In this document: in pieces, positions 25,401 through 40,400 of the stretch
How the letters are laid out: each line of letters opens with the position of its first letter
Numbering within the stretch: position 1 is the first letter of the stretch
NCBI RefSeq assembly: GCF_022605725.1
Contig: NC_065546.1
Location: 27,214,227-27,278,226 of the forward strand
Length of the DNA: 64,000 nt
Direction: 5' to 3'
Origin: Anthonomus grandis grandis
Taxonomy: Eukaryota > Arthropoda > Insecta > Coleoptera > Curculionidae
Position numbers and translations under genes: made by a program
Notes under the pieces: generated by a model
What the model was told of the DNA's origin: nothing
What the model saw: only the letters and a program-made list of their open reading frames with translations
Databases searched by the model: none

Positions 25401-28400
25401 TCGAGAGTGAAATAAAGAGTTTTGGTTAGTCGTATAACTGTCTCGGGATTTTTTTACTACGTTTTACATTAACTACCGCCTCAAGGCCTCAAGTATTCCA
25501 TAATTTAGTAATGAATATCATTAAGGAACTTCTAAATGGTTTCAATTTAAATGAAAAAATTGTGATAATTAAAGAAATTGCGTGGTGGTGCGAGGCTTAT
25601 GGCCACGCTTAAGTTGTTTTGAGTACATTTTATTAAATGACACAAAATTCTTTAATCATTTCGTCCTTCAACTTAAGAGTTTTTTTTTAAATTTGCGCCT
25701 TATGTGTAATCCGAGGCCTCGCATCACTAAGAAACTTCTAAAGGGTTTCAATTTCAGTGCAGAAACTATGATCATTGAGGAATTTGCGTGATGAAATATA
25801 AAGTCTCAAAAAAACATTTAACAAACGTAATTTTCTGATTAAACTTGCTTGCATAGGGCTTTTTACTTTTTTATCCTTAGCTAGTAGATAACATTAAATT
25901 AATGTAATTCCGGATATTTGTGCCAAGTAATTATATTCCTAAACAAATATAATATTAAACACAATTAAAAAGCTTAAGTATTTAGTTTTCAAATAGTTAG
26001 TCGTAAACAAAATAAAACGGAGTTTAACCAAAAGACGCCGACATAACGGTTCTACAAAAATCCCTTTAAGAAGTTGCATAACCAATCGTCAACTCTTTCA
26101 TGTAAAATTTATATTTTTATAGCTAGTTTTATTTTAATTATATTTTAGGTGGCTTTTTTGTCTATCAGCTTATTACAGGGTTTTTGGAAGGTGCTGTTTA
26201 TTGTAATCACAAAAAAATCAATCACCTTCTCCTAAATAACTTATAGAAAAGATCTAAGACATTTTTTTTTAAATGAAAAAACTGTATAATAGAACCATCA
26301 ATTGGTTAACGAAAGCCATTGCACAATCAATTTCGCTTCAAATCGAAGCTTTTCTCGCCCAATACTATTTAAATGGAAGCAAATAATAGTTAAATCCGGT
26401 GACCTTGGGGGCCATTCGATGGCCCGTGTGTGACAATTCAGTGTCTACCAAAATGAGCTTAAATACTGAAATACTACCCTTGAGTTATGAGCGAGCGCTT
26501 CATCTTGCTGGAAATATATCTCATGTCGCTGTGCCAAAGGTACAGGGTCTTTCCCCATATATTGACCCCCCCCCTACAGGGATAATGCGAAAAGTTAAAA
26601 AAAAAATTTAATACAAAACTTTTGGGGTTTTACTTAAAATTTTTGAATCCGATGTCAAATTTTTTTTTTTCGTTTCGAAACGTCAAATTTTGACAGATGA
26701 TCAGTTTTTTCTTATGGAACACCCTGTATATGACTTCGTAGTTAAAAAGAGCCGAATTTCCTGATTTCAAATATATATAGTTTAACTATGTTTTATTAAA
26801 CCGTTTCGGAAATATCGGGCTCCAAACTTTTAAAAAAATAATATATTGAAGATATTGGTAGGCGCTGCATTGTTATTGTTTGACATTTATTAAAAAACAA
26901 ATCATTCAGATGACATTGTTATTTCTTGTTTGTTGACCCATAAATGTTAAAAAATGCCGTACAGTGATGAAGAAAAATGTGACATCATCCGTATATTTTA
27001 TGAAAATAAGGAGGGAATATCGTCGAACCTTTTCTTTACGTGCCATTCCGGCAAAAAATACGTTTAAAAATATAGAACGAGCATTTTGCATCAGGAAAAC
27101 TCTACGAAGAAAACGTCGGACAGTTCTTGTCGATCCAGAAGAAGAATTACATATTTTGCTATATTTCGAAGGTAGGTAAGTTTTTACTAATTTTTGAACA
27201 CATTTAGATCTACGCTATCATGTTCGGGCCTTTGTCTCCCTCAAATTGCCCATCAAAAATGTTGAATTTTTTTTAGAACACCCAAATCATTTCATAGAAG
27301 ATACCAGAATTTACTTTGATCGATCGGCCAAAAAAATTATTCAACTTTAAAAAAGTATAAATATTTTGCTTATCGAATATTACCTGTTCAAACTTTAAGT
27401 GTAGAGCAAAGAAATAAACGAGTGGAATTTTGTCAAGAGATGCTAGTGCTAAAAGAAGAAGATAATAACTTTTTAAAAAAAATTTTGTGGACCGACGAGT
27501 GCATCTTTACAACCGCGGGCATTTACAATCGAAAAAATTTTCGCTTTTGGTCAAGAACAAACCTCCGAATAACAAGGGAAATTAAGTTTCAAAGGAGGCA
27601 ATCTCTACATGTATGGTGTGGAATTTTAAATGACCAGGTCATAGGACCTATTTTTTATAATGGCAACTTGACGGGAGAGAGATACCTAGAGATGCTTACT
27701 TATCAAATTGAAGCTAAACTTGAAGATCTACCCATAAGGCAATACGAGCAAATAGTTTGGCATCAAGATGGTGCCCCACCGCATAATGTGTTACCTGTTT
27801 TGAGATTTTTAAATGAATGATATAACTGTGGATTTGACGAACTGGGCCAATTCGTTGGCCACCAAACAGTCCAGACCTGACACCTCTTGATTCATTTCTG
27901 TTGGGTTACCTGCAAAATAAAGTTTACGAACAGAGAACTGAAAATGTCAAGGAGCTCCGCAGAAAAATTATTACCGCGATAGATGATATCAATCAAAATC
28001 ATAGACAATTTATAAGGAATACAATACACAAAATTGAGCAGGATTATATAAACTGTATTGATAATGGTGGTGGTCATATAGAGCAGTTATAATTACGTCT
28101 AAATTAAAGTTTAACAATTGTTAAAATAATGTATCCTTGTCAACAAAAAGATGCTAAATATCACCTTAGTAATAATAAATCTTCTGTTTTTATTGTTTCT
28201 ACTCAATTCATTTATCTTAAAAAAACGCCAAACAATAACAATGCAGCGCTTACCAAGATCTTAAATATATTATTTTTTTAAAGTTTGGAGCCCGATATTT
28301 CCGAAACGGTTTAATAAAACATAGTTAAACTATATAATATTTGAAATCAGAAAATTCGGCTCTTTTTAACTATGAAGTCATATACAGGGTGTTCCATAAG

Positions 28401-31400
28401 AAAAAACTGATCATTTGTCAAAATTTGACGTTTCTACACAAAAAAAAAATTTGACATCGGGTTCAAAAATTTAAAGTAAAACCCCAAAAGTTTTGTATTA
28501 AAAATTTTTTTCTAACTTTTCGCATTACCCCTGTAGGGGGAGGGTCAATATATGGGGAAAGACCCTGTATGTTCTCCAGCAACACTAGCCTGTTATTTTG
28601 TAATAACAGGCTTATATACTTAGGTATAGTTGGGCAGTTAAACTTAGCTATTCAAAAATTGTATATACAATTTTAGTGCCCAATAGAAAACATGAAACAC
28701 TAAAACCAAATCAGCCTTGTTGCTGCCATTTAAAACTAATATGATGGTCTTCTTGATACCATGTCTTGTATTTTGCCTATTAAACATGCTGCTGCTTATA
28801 TAAGATTCCTCAGATCATATTACCTTTTTTGCAAAATTGCAATCCGATCGTCAACATGCAATTCTCGAACAATTTTTAGCTTATACGGTTTAGATTTGCT
28901 TTATTTAAATTTTTGTACTTTTGTTTTTGAAACTCCTACTTCTTCCACTATTTTCTACAGAAATGTCGGGGTGCTGCTTTCACGTACGCTAAAACAATTA
29001 TTTTCCCAGCTTCATTTCTTTTAACATGACTTTGCCTAGAATTTGAATAGCAGCCATAATTTAAAAGATTGGATTTTAACCGGAATACCGTACCCCAAGA
29101 TGGCTGACGCCTCGCTGGAAACCTAATAAGATCTTTTTTATATTTTAAATTTTGTACCAAAATAAAATAGGCAGTTTATTATTTACCTGTTTAAATATAA
29201 TTTCACCGATGCTTCGACATTTTCATTAAAATGGTTTAAACATTTTATAATATCCTAAAAATGTTGAAATTCCATGTTTTTCCCCTCCCGATTAGGTTGT
29301 CATACATCAATGTATTCAGAAAAAAAGTTTCAAAATTTGACATTTAAATATACAGGGCGTTTCATTTAAAAAATAACAATCTTAAATTGTGCCCAATCTT
29401 AAAAGCAGTGCTCAAATTTTTTTTTAAATACTTTTCACTGACTTTTATGTAAAAATATCTATTAGAAGCAGTTTTCATTTTAGTTCATCTTATACAGTGC
29501 CTGAAAATCATCTCGAAAAGTGAACATTTTCGTTTTTGCCCTGTATTTCAGGAACAAAAATAATTAGAATATTTCTCTTTGTGGCTTTAAAAGTTTTACA
29601 AAAAAGTGATACAGGGTCGTGAATACCCCAAAAATCAGATCCAAAAAGGGACAAAGTGAACTAGGCACTCGTAAAAAAAATTTAACGCTGTTCAAACTTC
29701 CAGAAAACTGACCTAATCGTAGACTATGACCTATCAGATACAGGCAGTTGCATGGAACCGGAAAGTCTTATGCCCGAAGGCCTAATACCTCAAAATCTAC
29801 CACAAAGAGCAATGAGGCATAGACCTCCCAACGTTTTACCCGACGTATCCAATGCTGCCCCCGATCTGGACCAACTGGATGACGTACGTCAAAACCCTTA
29901 TCACTCTTTATATACACTATCGCCCATATGCAGAGCAACTTTTAAAATATAATAAATAAACATACTTAATACCTTAATATTTAGGAATTCAGACAATCAT
30001 ATTTGATATTAAACAAATACCATTCTTTGCAGATAATTTTGTTTCTTTTTAGCAGTTAATCTAAATTATATTTATTTCTTATTCAGTTTTGTTTGTACTC
30101 TTGAGTTTATCTTTTGTGAATTTAGAAGTATAAAGATTCAACATGTCAAGGATTATATACTTATGGAAATAAAAGACAAAATTCTGGAAAAAACTGAAAA
30201 ATAGTAAAATGCAATGTAAAATAATAAAAGACCTAAATTTATATACATCAGTAGTATCCAGAACCATTTCTAATTTTAATAGAAGGCGTACGTTGGAAAG
30301 AGCTTCAAAAGAAAAACTGAGTGTGGTGGATAGAAATATCAAGAGATTTTTTGTGCAAGATCCATCGAGTTAAATAACAGTTGGGACATGTTTCAATATT
30401 GGTAAGCAATATAAAACAAAAATAAAGATAAGGAAAGAGTTATGCACGAAATAACCCCCTACCCACGAAAATCAAAATGTATGGCAGAGGGTTTTTTTCT
30501 AAATTTTATCTTGTTTTTTAAGCCAACAATTTCAAAAAAGCCGGTTTTGAAATTCACCCTTTCAGTGCCCCTAACTTAGTTAATATGCATTTTCCGCCCT
30601 ATACTTATAGGAGTTAACTTATAACTTTTTTTACTATTTTTAGGAGCACTGTCACCTCCCGAATTTTTTTACACAATTTTAATGACACCCTTTATAGCAA
30701 ACATATATTGTCTTTCATACGGAACCGGTTCCATAATACCAGCAAAAGAGGTCCATATTAAAAACTGTATTAACTTCCCAAAATAAACTCTATCGAAAAA
30801 GTCTTATTTTGAACAAAAAGTGTATCTATAAAAATTTTGAAAAACTGAAAATTTTCAGACTAAAAATGAAATATGAAAAAATGTGTTAAGTTTATAAGAT
30901 TCCTAAGTAGGAAGACTAAAATATTTTCTCTAATTTCTCCCCAATTTTCATGAAAATTATCTCAATGGAAAGAGTATTTTGATACATATATTTTATTGAC
31001 AAAACAATAAAAACAAAGCCTACATTAAATTAGTAAAGTACTCAAAACTTAATATGTACTACTTTAAAATGAAACTACTTTTCGAGGATAAAATACTTTG
31101 TAAACAGCACTTTTCGAAAATAACATGTTCTAACTTCACTACATGCCGCAAAATTAGTGATTGAGCCAATGCTGTCAATAGTTTTGCGGCCATTATACAA
31201 ATTATATAACTTATACAACTTTGAGAATAATTGTACGCATTACACGTAGACGTTACTGGCTATTTTAAAATAAAGGAAAGATTCCAAATTAAAAGCATGT
31301 TTCATATTTCCACCTTCTTCTCTATTATACCAAAACATATTTGAAAACGAGCTACGTTGGGGAACATATAACATGTGCCTAAGACTGACGTTATGCTTTT

Positions 31401-34400
31401 TCCAGCCCAAAGGCCAGATCTCAACCCAATCGAGAATTTGTGGGATGAATTTGATCGAGAAATCCGTCAAAAAAACAAAAAAAAAAGAATAAATTGTGTA
31501 AAAAACTTCAGGAGAAAAAAAGCAGTCATTAAAAGTAAAGGATATATATGCTTATTCCTAAATAAAATTTAAACTTATTTAAAAAAATATGTTTAAGTTG
31601 TTTCATTTTTGAGCCATACATTTTGTGAAATATTTTTACGTTTACGTTGTTTTATTATTACATATATTAGCAGACTTATTTTTGGAAAAAGAACTAAAAA
31701 GACAGAAAAAATAAGGTTTTTTAAAAGTAGCTTTATCTATGGGCAATAGTATATATCTAAATAAAAAAAATCATAATTAAATATCGACTTTTAGCTTTTA
31801 CAATACTTGGGACACACGAGCCCTGAATGCCTCGAATGCCCCAATATTAAGTTGAACGAACCCGGGGCGCCCCCGTTGTATTTGGAGCTCGAACAGGAGG
31901 TGATCGCATCGGTCATCAGTCAGAAAAATGTGGAAATCGAAGAGTCGAGGATCACGCAGCATTCGTGTTTCATGATGGGGAAACCGGTGAGGAGACCCAT
32001 GAGGAGGCAACGCCGCAGGAGGAGCAGTATTAGTTCGATCGACTCCACACTCAATACAGGTAAAAACTAATGATTCTTGGTGCTAAATATGAGACAGAGG
32101 GAGAGCAGTTTTTTGGCGTATACTGTTATCTAAAAAAAAACTGTTTGGCGCAAAGTTCTGAATGTATTTTCTAGGGAATTTTGGGGTCGTTGAAATGACA
32201 TTCGGTTGTTTTGATCAGGTCTTGTGCTCAAACCCCTTGGTTTTTGGAATAATTTCCATCATTCTGTGAATTGAAATTGAAACTGCAGAAACAATTTCAA
32301 TCGAAAATTAATTAAATTTTGGAAACCAATAGCTTATTATGTATTTTTCAACATATTCAAATATCGAATTAATCCGATGAGAGAAGAATCGTTATGATTT
32401 TTAATTAACGAACGCGCGAAATGCACATTTCTTTTTCATAGATGCATGCTGTCTTTTCTACTTACTAATGTAAATAAATTTTATTTGATTACAATTATGT
32501 ATGTACTGATTATAGTATATGATGATAGGATTCTAAAATAAAATAAAAAATATATAAGTTAAGCTCGTAATGAACAAGATAAAATATATTATAAAACTAA
32601 GAAAACTTGCAATAAGTAGTGTACGGCCAGACTGAATTGCGGGCGGGCGATAAGCGAGCGAGCGATTTTTTGCAAGGCGATTTTTTGGCCATACTAAAAA
32701 TAGAAAATCGCAGATTAGTGGTGTTCTGTCGGCATTAAACATGGCGCCCTTATCAAAACTAAAAAGAAATATTTTAATAGACAGTAACTCCTATATGAAG
32801 TGGAAATTATTTTTGGAGAAGTCTCGTAGATATGGAATACATCCTATTAATAAGAGCAGAAAAAAATTTGGAGAATTTCACCACCTATACGTCGAATTAA
32901 GAGAATACCCGGAAAAATTCTTTGAATACTTAAGAATGTCCATAAGCACATATGATTTTTTATTAAGTAAAATTAATAGGAGCCTTACGAAAATTACGAC
33001 AAATTATCGATCTCCTATATCAGCAGAAGAAAGACTGGTAGTAACATTAAGGTAAGAATATATTCTTTTAATATATAATAATGAAATGCTAGTTATAGAA
33101 ATAAAAGTTTTTATTTAATTTTATTATAACAGGCTAATTAACCAAATTTTCTAACAAAAACTACATTAGATAATATTATACGTTAAATATGAACCTGGGT
33201 CGTTACTGCAGCCTGCTTGGTTTTCCGAGTTACCAGTTTCCAAAAGCGGAAGTTGTAAAATCTGCTGCTGCTGCTGCTGCTCTGGCAGCTTTTTTTTCTT
33301 TTTCTTCAGAATTAATGACATGATATCCGACTTAATTTCTAGTTTTTCAAATTCTGTGAAATCAGCCATATGGGGCAATAGACTTTTAAGGAACTGTAAA
33401 ATCGCCGTTATCATTGTCTTTCGCATTGTTTTGCCACATTTCAATTTTTTTAGCTTCTAAACTTAAAAATTCTTCTTGGATGTCATTTTTGGTACTTTTA
33501 CGTACTTGAGAAATTGAGCTGCTTCTAGATGGTATTCGTAGCGGCATTGATGAGGGTGAAGAAGGTTGTGAATATAGATCGCTGGCTTCATTGTTTTCAT
33601 TAGTTTTCAACGGAATGAAGTTCTTCGATTTCATTTGAATCTTCATTGCAAAAAAACAAATTCCCCTGTATAGGGGAAGGAGTAACGAAATCTTTTAAAA
33701 AATACATTTGTTCAAAATACTGCCACTTTGGTCTTATAGGTGGTGCACTGGCTCCCGATCTGGGAATGGGTATTTTTTTCACCTCCTTTCTGAACTGATC
33801 TTTTAAATTTTTCCACCTGTTTTTGGCATCCGTAACTAAAAAGAAAATATAATTTAAACACTATTATAGCTAATTTATGATTTTTATATTTACAAAACTT
33901 TTGGTGATGTTTATACTTATTTATAGATTTTTTTAGGTATTTGGCAACGGGTTTATCGTTCAGATCGTTAGCATTTGCTTTTCGAATGGGAAAATCTACA
34001 GTAAGCAACATAGTTTATGAAACCTGCCAAATTATTTGGGAAGAACTAGTGGAAGAATTTATGCCAAATCCAACTGAGAACTGTTTAAAGAAAGTTATAG
34101 CTGACTACTTTAATCTTTTGGAAATTTCCAAATTGTTTCGGTTCGATAGATGGAAAACAATGTCAAATCAGATGCCCACCAAATTCTGGATCTCATTATT
34201 TTAATTATCTACTATTTCTCTGTCGTGCTACAAGCTGTAGCAGATGCGGACAAAAAATTTTTAACCATTGAAGTTGGAGGCCGTGGTAAACAAAGTGACG
34301 GTGGAACATTTGCAGGATCGACAATATTTAATTTGTTAGAAAGTAATTTGTTTAATGTCCCTCGTCCTACTAATTTACCGAACACAAATATAGAATTGCC

Positions 34401-37400
34401 ACATTTTTTAATAGGTGACGAAGTGTACCCTCTAAAATCATATTTAATGAGGCCCTATCCGAGACGCGGACTTAATCCCAAAAAAGAATACTTTAACAAA
34501 TGCCTCTCCACTGCTAGAAAATGTATCGAGTGTGCTTTTGGAATACTGTGTGCCAAATGGCGTTTTTTAAATAAAGACATAGAAACACTGCCTGACAAAG
34601 CTTGCATACTTATTAAGTGTGCTTGCATCCTGCATAATTTAGTAAGAGACAAAGATGGCGACAGTAATCTCCACTATCGTCACATATCGGAGCAATATCA
34701 GGAAAATAATTAACCTGCCTTTAATGGAAGAAGGAATAATCGAGGGAGTTCAAGAGCAATTGAAATTCGAGAAAAACTTGCTGACTACTTATTCCACTTG
34801 GCAACTTAATTACACATCTACTATGTATTAAATAATTATGTGATTGTGTGTGTAATTAAATAATTATATACGTTCATATTGATAAGTTTAATATAGACCT
34901 GTGTTCAAAAAAAGTGTTTCCTTACCATTAAAATTACATGATTCGGCCACTTCTTGCCATAATTTATCAACAGCATTTTTACTTTTATATAAAGGGTGAC
35001 TGTCTTGCCACAAAGGTCTTCTGTTATGAACTTCAGATATCAGGAGCTCCTTCTGTTCATGTTTATTACTGCTACACATTTTATTTCTTTTTATTTACAT
35101 CTGTTTTACGAGAAACACAGCAACAAACTATCCAAACACGCTCGCTAGAATTTCAAACAAGTTTAATTACTCTTTTATCGCACGCTGCACGCTCAATTTT
35201 CGCCCGCCCGCTAAGCGTCGGTGTGGCTATTTGCATCTGTGCATTAGCTTTTGAAAAAATCGCTCGCTCGCTTATCGCCCGCTTCATGCCCGCCCGCAAT
35301 TCAGTCTGGCCGTGCACTAAGACTTGCGATAAACGAGTAATGACTGCATAGATTTTTATTGACCATAGAGCATATATTAATGATTACAATTATAATAAGA
35401 ATAATTAGTTTACTATGATTCATACGACTTCGATTAGCTTATTGATGCTATAATGATATATCTTAAGTATGATATCGTTCATGCTTCTCATAATGCATAT
35501 GTATGTATGTTCAAGTAGTTATAGTAAGCAACAACTCCTGTAAATATTATCGCGATCCAACATAATATGTCAGTTTTACAACAATGCGAATTTAATGTAA
35601 TTGTGACATAGAGAAAAAAACCACTACTCGTACTCGTACACTTCGTACTCCAGGACAAACCTTAAACATTAACTTTAAGCCATTAAATGGAATAACCCTG
35701 GAATGTAAAAAAAATACTTGTCATAATAGAAAGCAGCTTAAAAATTAATATAAAGCAATTAAATGCATGTAGTAATGGTGAAAATCTACTCAGATACTTG
35801 AAATTCCAGAACAAAGCTTAAAAATTAATTGAAATTATTGAATACTTGGAATAACTCTGGAATGTAAAAAAAGTTACTTAGAATAACAGGAGGCAGCTTA
35901 TAAACTAATTTAAAGCGATCAAATACCTGGAATAGCAGCTAGTAATTAGCTCAAATTTGAAAAAACATTTTTTTTGTAGAAAAAAATACCAAAGAAGGCG
36001 ATAGACATTTAAAGATCTTGACTATTTTGAGGAGAATCTTAAGGATTCCAAAAATAGCAAAAAATAGAAATTTAGAAATTTCTACTTATATAGTTCATAT
36101 CATAATACATTTTAATCTCCATAGGCTTTTATATCAACAAACCATAAATATATTGAAGGATTTATAATCGATTTCTCATTTTTCTGTATATGCAAATTAT
36201 ATTAGAATCTAAAATGTCCTTTAAGCAATTAGGAAATGTTTGCTAAATTTGAATGTTTTTTTAAGATTCGTTCGGGAACCTCGAACAAAACGCATTCCAG
36301 CAATGCCGCCTCCTCTTCTCCCAACTGGGATTATCTGGCTGGGATCGCAGAAAACAGGTGCATCTTTTGGAAAAGAATGATCGGCTTCTGAGAGAGTTAA
36401 GGAATCTGGACAATCAAAGCTGCCGAGAAACCCATAAGGTAAACAGAAGGTTTATTGTTGATTGAATCACAAATTACTTTATCCCAGTGTCAAAGTCTCG
36501 TTAACAATACTATTAGATACCTAAGCAATAGGCATCCCATATTACACGCCATCTTATGTGAAATAAGAGAATTATCCTTATTCGGTCTACGTTTTTACAC
36601 TCACTGTTTTATCCTTTACTTAGTTTAGTGAGTATTGTGATTAGAACAGGTCTATTTTATTTAAATAAAAGCGATACTTATATATATGCGGTTTGTCTGC
36701 AACCACTTACTATGGAAAACCAAATTCGATTCGTGTTTTTTCCACGTAAAAGAATAGTAAACATGAAAGTTCCAGTCTCAAACATAATTACACTACGTTT
36801 CCATGAAGGATTGAAATCGATTTAATTTTGATTTCTGGTTCGGTTTTGAAAAACCTTGAAAACTGGCATTAAAATCGATTTTAGTCTCAAAGTCAAGCCA
36901 TTTTTTTAGGATCGTACTTGACTGAATTGAAAAAGGTTCGCAAACTTCATCTGTCAATAAATTTGAAAATTAACAAAGCATCTTGTCAAATTTGTTTTCT
37001 TAAATATGAATATTTATAATCAACGAATAAACGTTTAAAAATATTTAAAAAAGCGCCCCAGTTATAGTTGATCAAATAGTTATCTATGGTTGTTTTACAT
37101 GTGAATAGGAAGGAAAAAGTGACATCCCAATATATAAGGATGGAATCGAAAATACATAAGCTGTTTGGTCGCAAGCGCTACAAGCTTAGAACATTGAATG
37201 CCTAAAATAAGCTTAGCTGCAAATCATAGGCGAGGTTGTTTGAGTTCACCATCTCTCAGACAATGATGTCAAATCGACTTTCCATTTTTTCATTCAATAT
37301 ATAATTTTCTTAATCCACTACATATTATTTTTTTAATTTGTTGTATTTTGGAACATGTAAAAAATGTACTCTTTAAAAATTTTATTTATTTGCTGACTAA

Positions 37401-40400
37401 TAATATATAGTTATAGAGAGTAATCAATAAATTTTTCAGAATAACAAAAAAAATTCCTGACCAAAAAGTTAATGAAAAAAAGCAACTTGGCAACGTAGAA
37501 CATTTCTATGTTTACAATGCACGTATTGTATACACACTTCGTGTTGTTTTTCTAGATATTTTTTCATATCTGAAGCTAGCGCCCGATCGATATCCAGTAA
37601 CCAAAATCTAGAACGCAGCATATGTCGTTTGCCAGCAACCTATTTATAGTCCGCGCCCGCTGTTCCGCAATCGATATTATGCCCGTATCTCCCAAAATTC
37701 CCAAGGAATTTTATTATTTTTTTGTCGAGGTATTAACAATCAATAACTAAATCGATTTATAGTGAATATTAAAGAAATGAAAAAGGCTTCCAAAGGATTT
37801 GAGTTAATCTTTTTTCTATAATAAATATCTTAAACGCATTTGAGATGGTTGCAAACTTCTACAAACAAGTTTTTTGGTAAAAAATTATTGAATTGTTTTT
37901 TTTAATATAAAGGGCTATGTAACTCCTAACGGCTATAAGGAAAAGTTTTATCCATATCCTTTGGCAGTTATAGCCATTTATAACATCTAACTCAATAATT
38001 TTTATTCAAAAAACTTTCGTTTGTAGAGGTTTGCAACCATCTCAAATCCGTTTAGATATTTATTAGATATTACAGAAAAAAGTTTAATTCGGAAAGTTAA
38101 CCTTTAAACTAACCTTCGGAAGTTAACCTTTTAATTAATTTTTACAAAAAAACCTTAGTTTGTGTCGTTTAATATCCACTATAAACCGATTTAGTTATCC
38201 ATTGTTAATATCTAGACAAAAAATTATTAAAACTCCTTTGAAATTCCAGGAGATACGGGCATTATATTGATTAAATAATAATAGACGCCGACTATAAATA
38301 TGTTGCTGGCAAACGAGATATGCTGCGTTGTCGATTTTGGTTGCTGGATATCGACCAGACACTACCTTGATTTTTGCACACATTAATTTTGCGGCATTTC
38401 GGGATTGAACAAGCAATAAATTTGCTAGATTATAACGATGTACTTAATTGCACATTTTTATTAATATTTTGGTATCCAATATTTCATTTACACTCGATAG
38501 CCTGTGAAAGGAATGACTTGAATTCCCCTTTTTCCGATATATGTGACTCACTTCAAACTTCTTTATAATTTTTCAGCAAAAAGGGAGTTTTAGTCTTATT
38601 ATTAATTAAAAAAACGCATTGAAACCACTCAAAACATCCTTTTAATACTAATACCACAGATGTAAATAGCTCCGCACCAGATAAATATTCGCATAGCCGA
38701 ATTCGGCCCTTAAATAATTTCTGCGACAGGCGGCGCACCAGTCGAAACGCTTAATATTTTGCTTATTTTTGCTGTAAAGACGTCGCTATGTTGCCAAACT
38801 TAAAACTAAATCTTTAATATATATAAAGCGCTTGTATTAATATGCAATTTCTAAAAAAATCTATTGTGTAAGCGTTCTGATTAAAAATACAGAATATGAT
38901 AAATGTAGATACAGTGTGAATCCTTTTAAATTCGAAATTAGATATATAGTAAGTTTTTTTAAGTAGTTTCAAATGCTCAAAAAATGAACACAATTTCCTA
39001 ATTAAAGGGAATAAGTTTAATGGACATGCAAGTTATATTGTTCAAGTAGAAGAAACAGTAAAATATTTTTATAATATGCTAAACTTTTAACACGTGCACC
39101 TTTTAATTTCCAATAGAATTTCTATTTCTAGGAAAAAAAGTAGTCTTATCGCGGCTTTTCCATAGAAAAAAGTGATTTAGTTAGGTACATCTACTTAATA
39201 TAATTATCGGGCTTATGTAGATTTACTCACCATAGTATAATAAATATAAAAAAGTAAAAACTGTCTAGATTCTTTTATTTAAATAATACACAGGGGTATA
39301 TAGATAAGTATAATATATATTTCAATTTTCTGGTCATGAAAACAGACAAAAATGCTTTTATTGTAGGTACAGTCTATATTATGAGCTTAAATAACTTAAA
39401 AGCTAAATAATATCTATATATAGATAATGTCTCAATATCTATAAAAAAATGCGAGTTTATAACTTTCACTAGAAATATTAACCAGTTCCAATTTAGTTAT
39501 AACATAAATAGTACTATTTTGCAGAAAGTGTTTGAAATCAAAGACTTATTAGGTATAATTTGATTCTAAATAATAAACATAACATGGTGAATCTTAACTA
39601 GAAAATAACAATCCAAACAATACAAAAACTATAAAAATAATTTACGTATTTATATTTTTATAACAATATATATATTTAAAATAAAGTATAAAACTAAATA
39701 ATATAGAATAGATATATTTGTTGCCATAGAAAAATTATTACCTATATTAAATTTCCTATTCCCTTTATTTTAAAGTTTTATTTTTATTTGTTAAAAATTT
39801 TACTTTTTTTTTTTAGTTTTAATTTTCTTTGTGTCGTAATAGTATCCGGTAGTTCTACTAAGTTCTTAATAAATTTATCGGATGTATTTTCATGTTCAAA
39901 TTTGAGGCGTTTCTTAGAGGAGATAAGTGGGCTAGTCTTAAAAGCTGAATTGTTTTCACCTGCAGTATATTTTCTTTTTGGAGTCCGCACCTTTAAAGTT
40001 TTCTCGCTATCTGAAGCAAAAGGGTTGCTAAAGAAAGCAGTATAGTTTTGAGGAACTGCATTACATTTAAGATATTTTTGGTTTTCTGCCCGGAAGTCCT
40101 CATTGTTGAAATGGTTTCTACAAATGTATTTACCACGTAAGCCTTTAACTGGAACTCCAGCCAACTTAGCATTTCCTAAAATATTTAAAAAAATCTAAAT
40201 AGTTAATAAAGCATAGACGGGCAAATAAAACAATAGTGAAAACTATTTAAATACGTTTTTACAATGAGTTTAGTTGTGATAGAAATTAAGAAACAATCTA
40301 AATAATTCTAAATTTTTAGCCTTGATTTGGGCTTCTGCTTTTTTACAAAATATAAAGGGTAAACTGCAAATTGATTGCAGTATTGGTCATAAATATAGCA

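Larger units (their letters stand above)
32619..35317. mobile_element. PIF/Harbinger transposon, two genes, near complete
   Basis: The ends GTGTACGGCCAGACTGAATT / inverse at 35317 extend through GCGGGCGGGC and a GATAAGCGAGCGAGCGATTTTT block, with a small insertion in the right arm. Inside are a + strand DDE transposase in two exons and a - strand MADF/BESS (Myb-like) protein, the two-gene layout typical of this superfamily. Both genes carry frameshifts, so the element is recently dead. A clean 3 bp target duplication was not resolved. Confidence 0.85.

Noticed and set aside
34938..35351. 137-codon + strand frame
   Set aside because: Crosses the right TIR of the Harbinger element and is antisense to the MADF exon; no domain.
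39788..40045. 85-codon + frame
   Set aside because: Antisense of the THAP exon 2.
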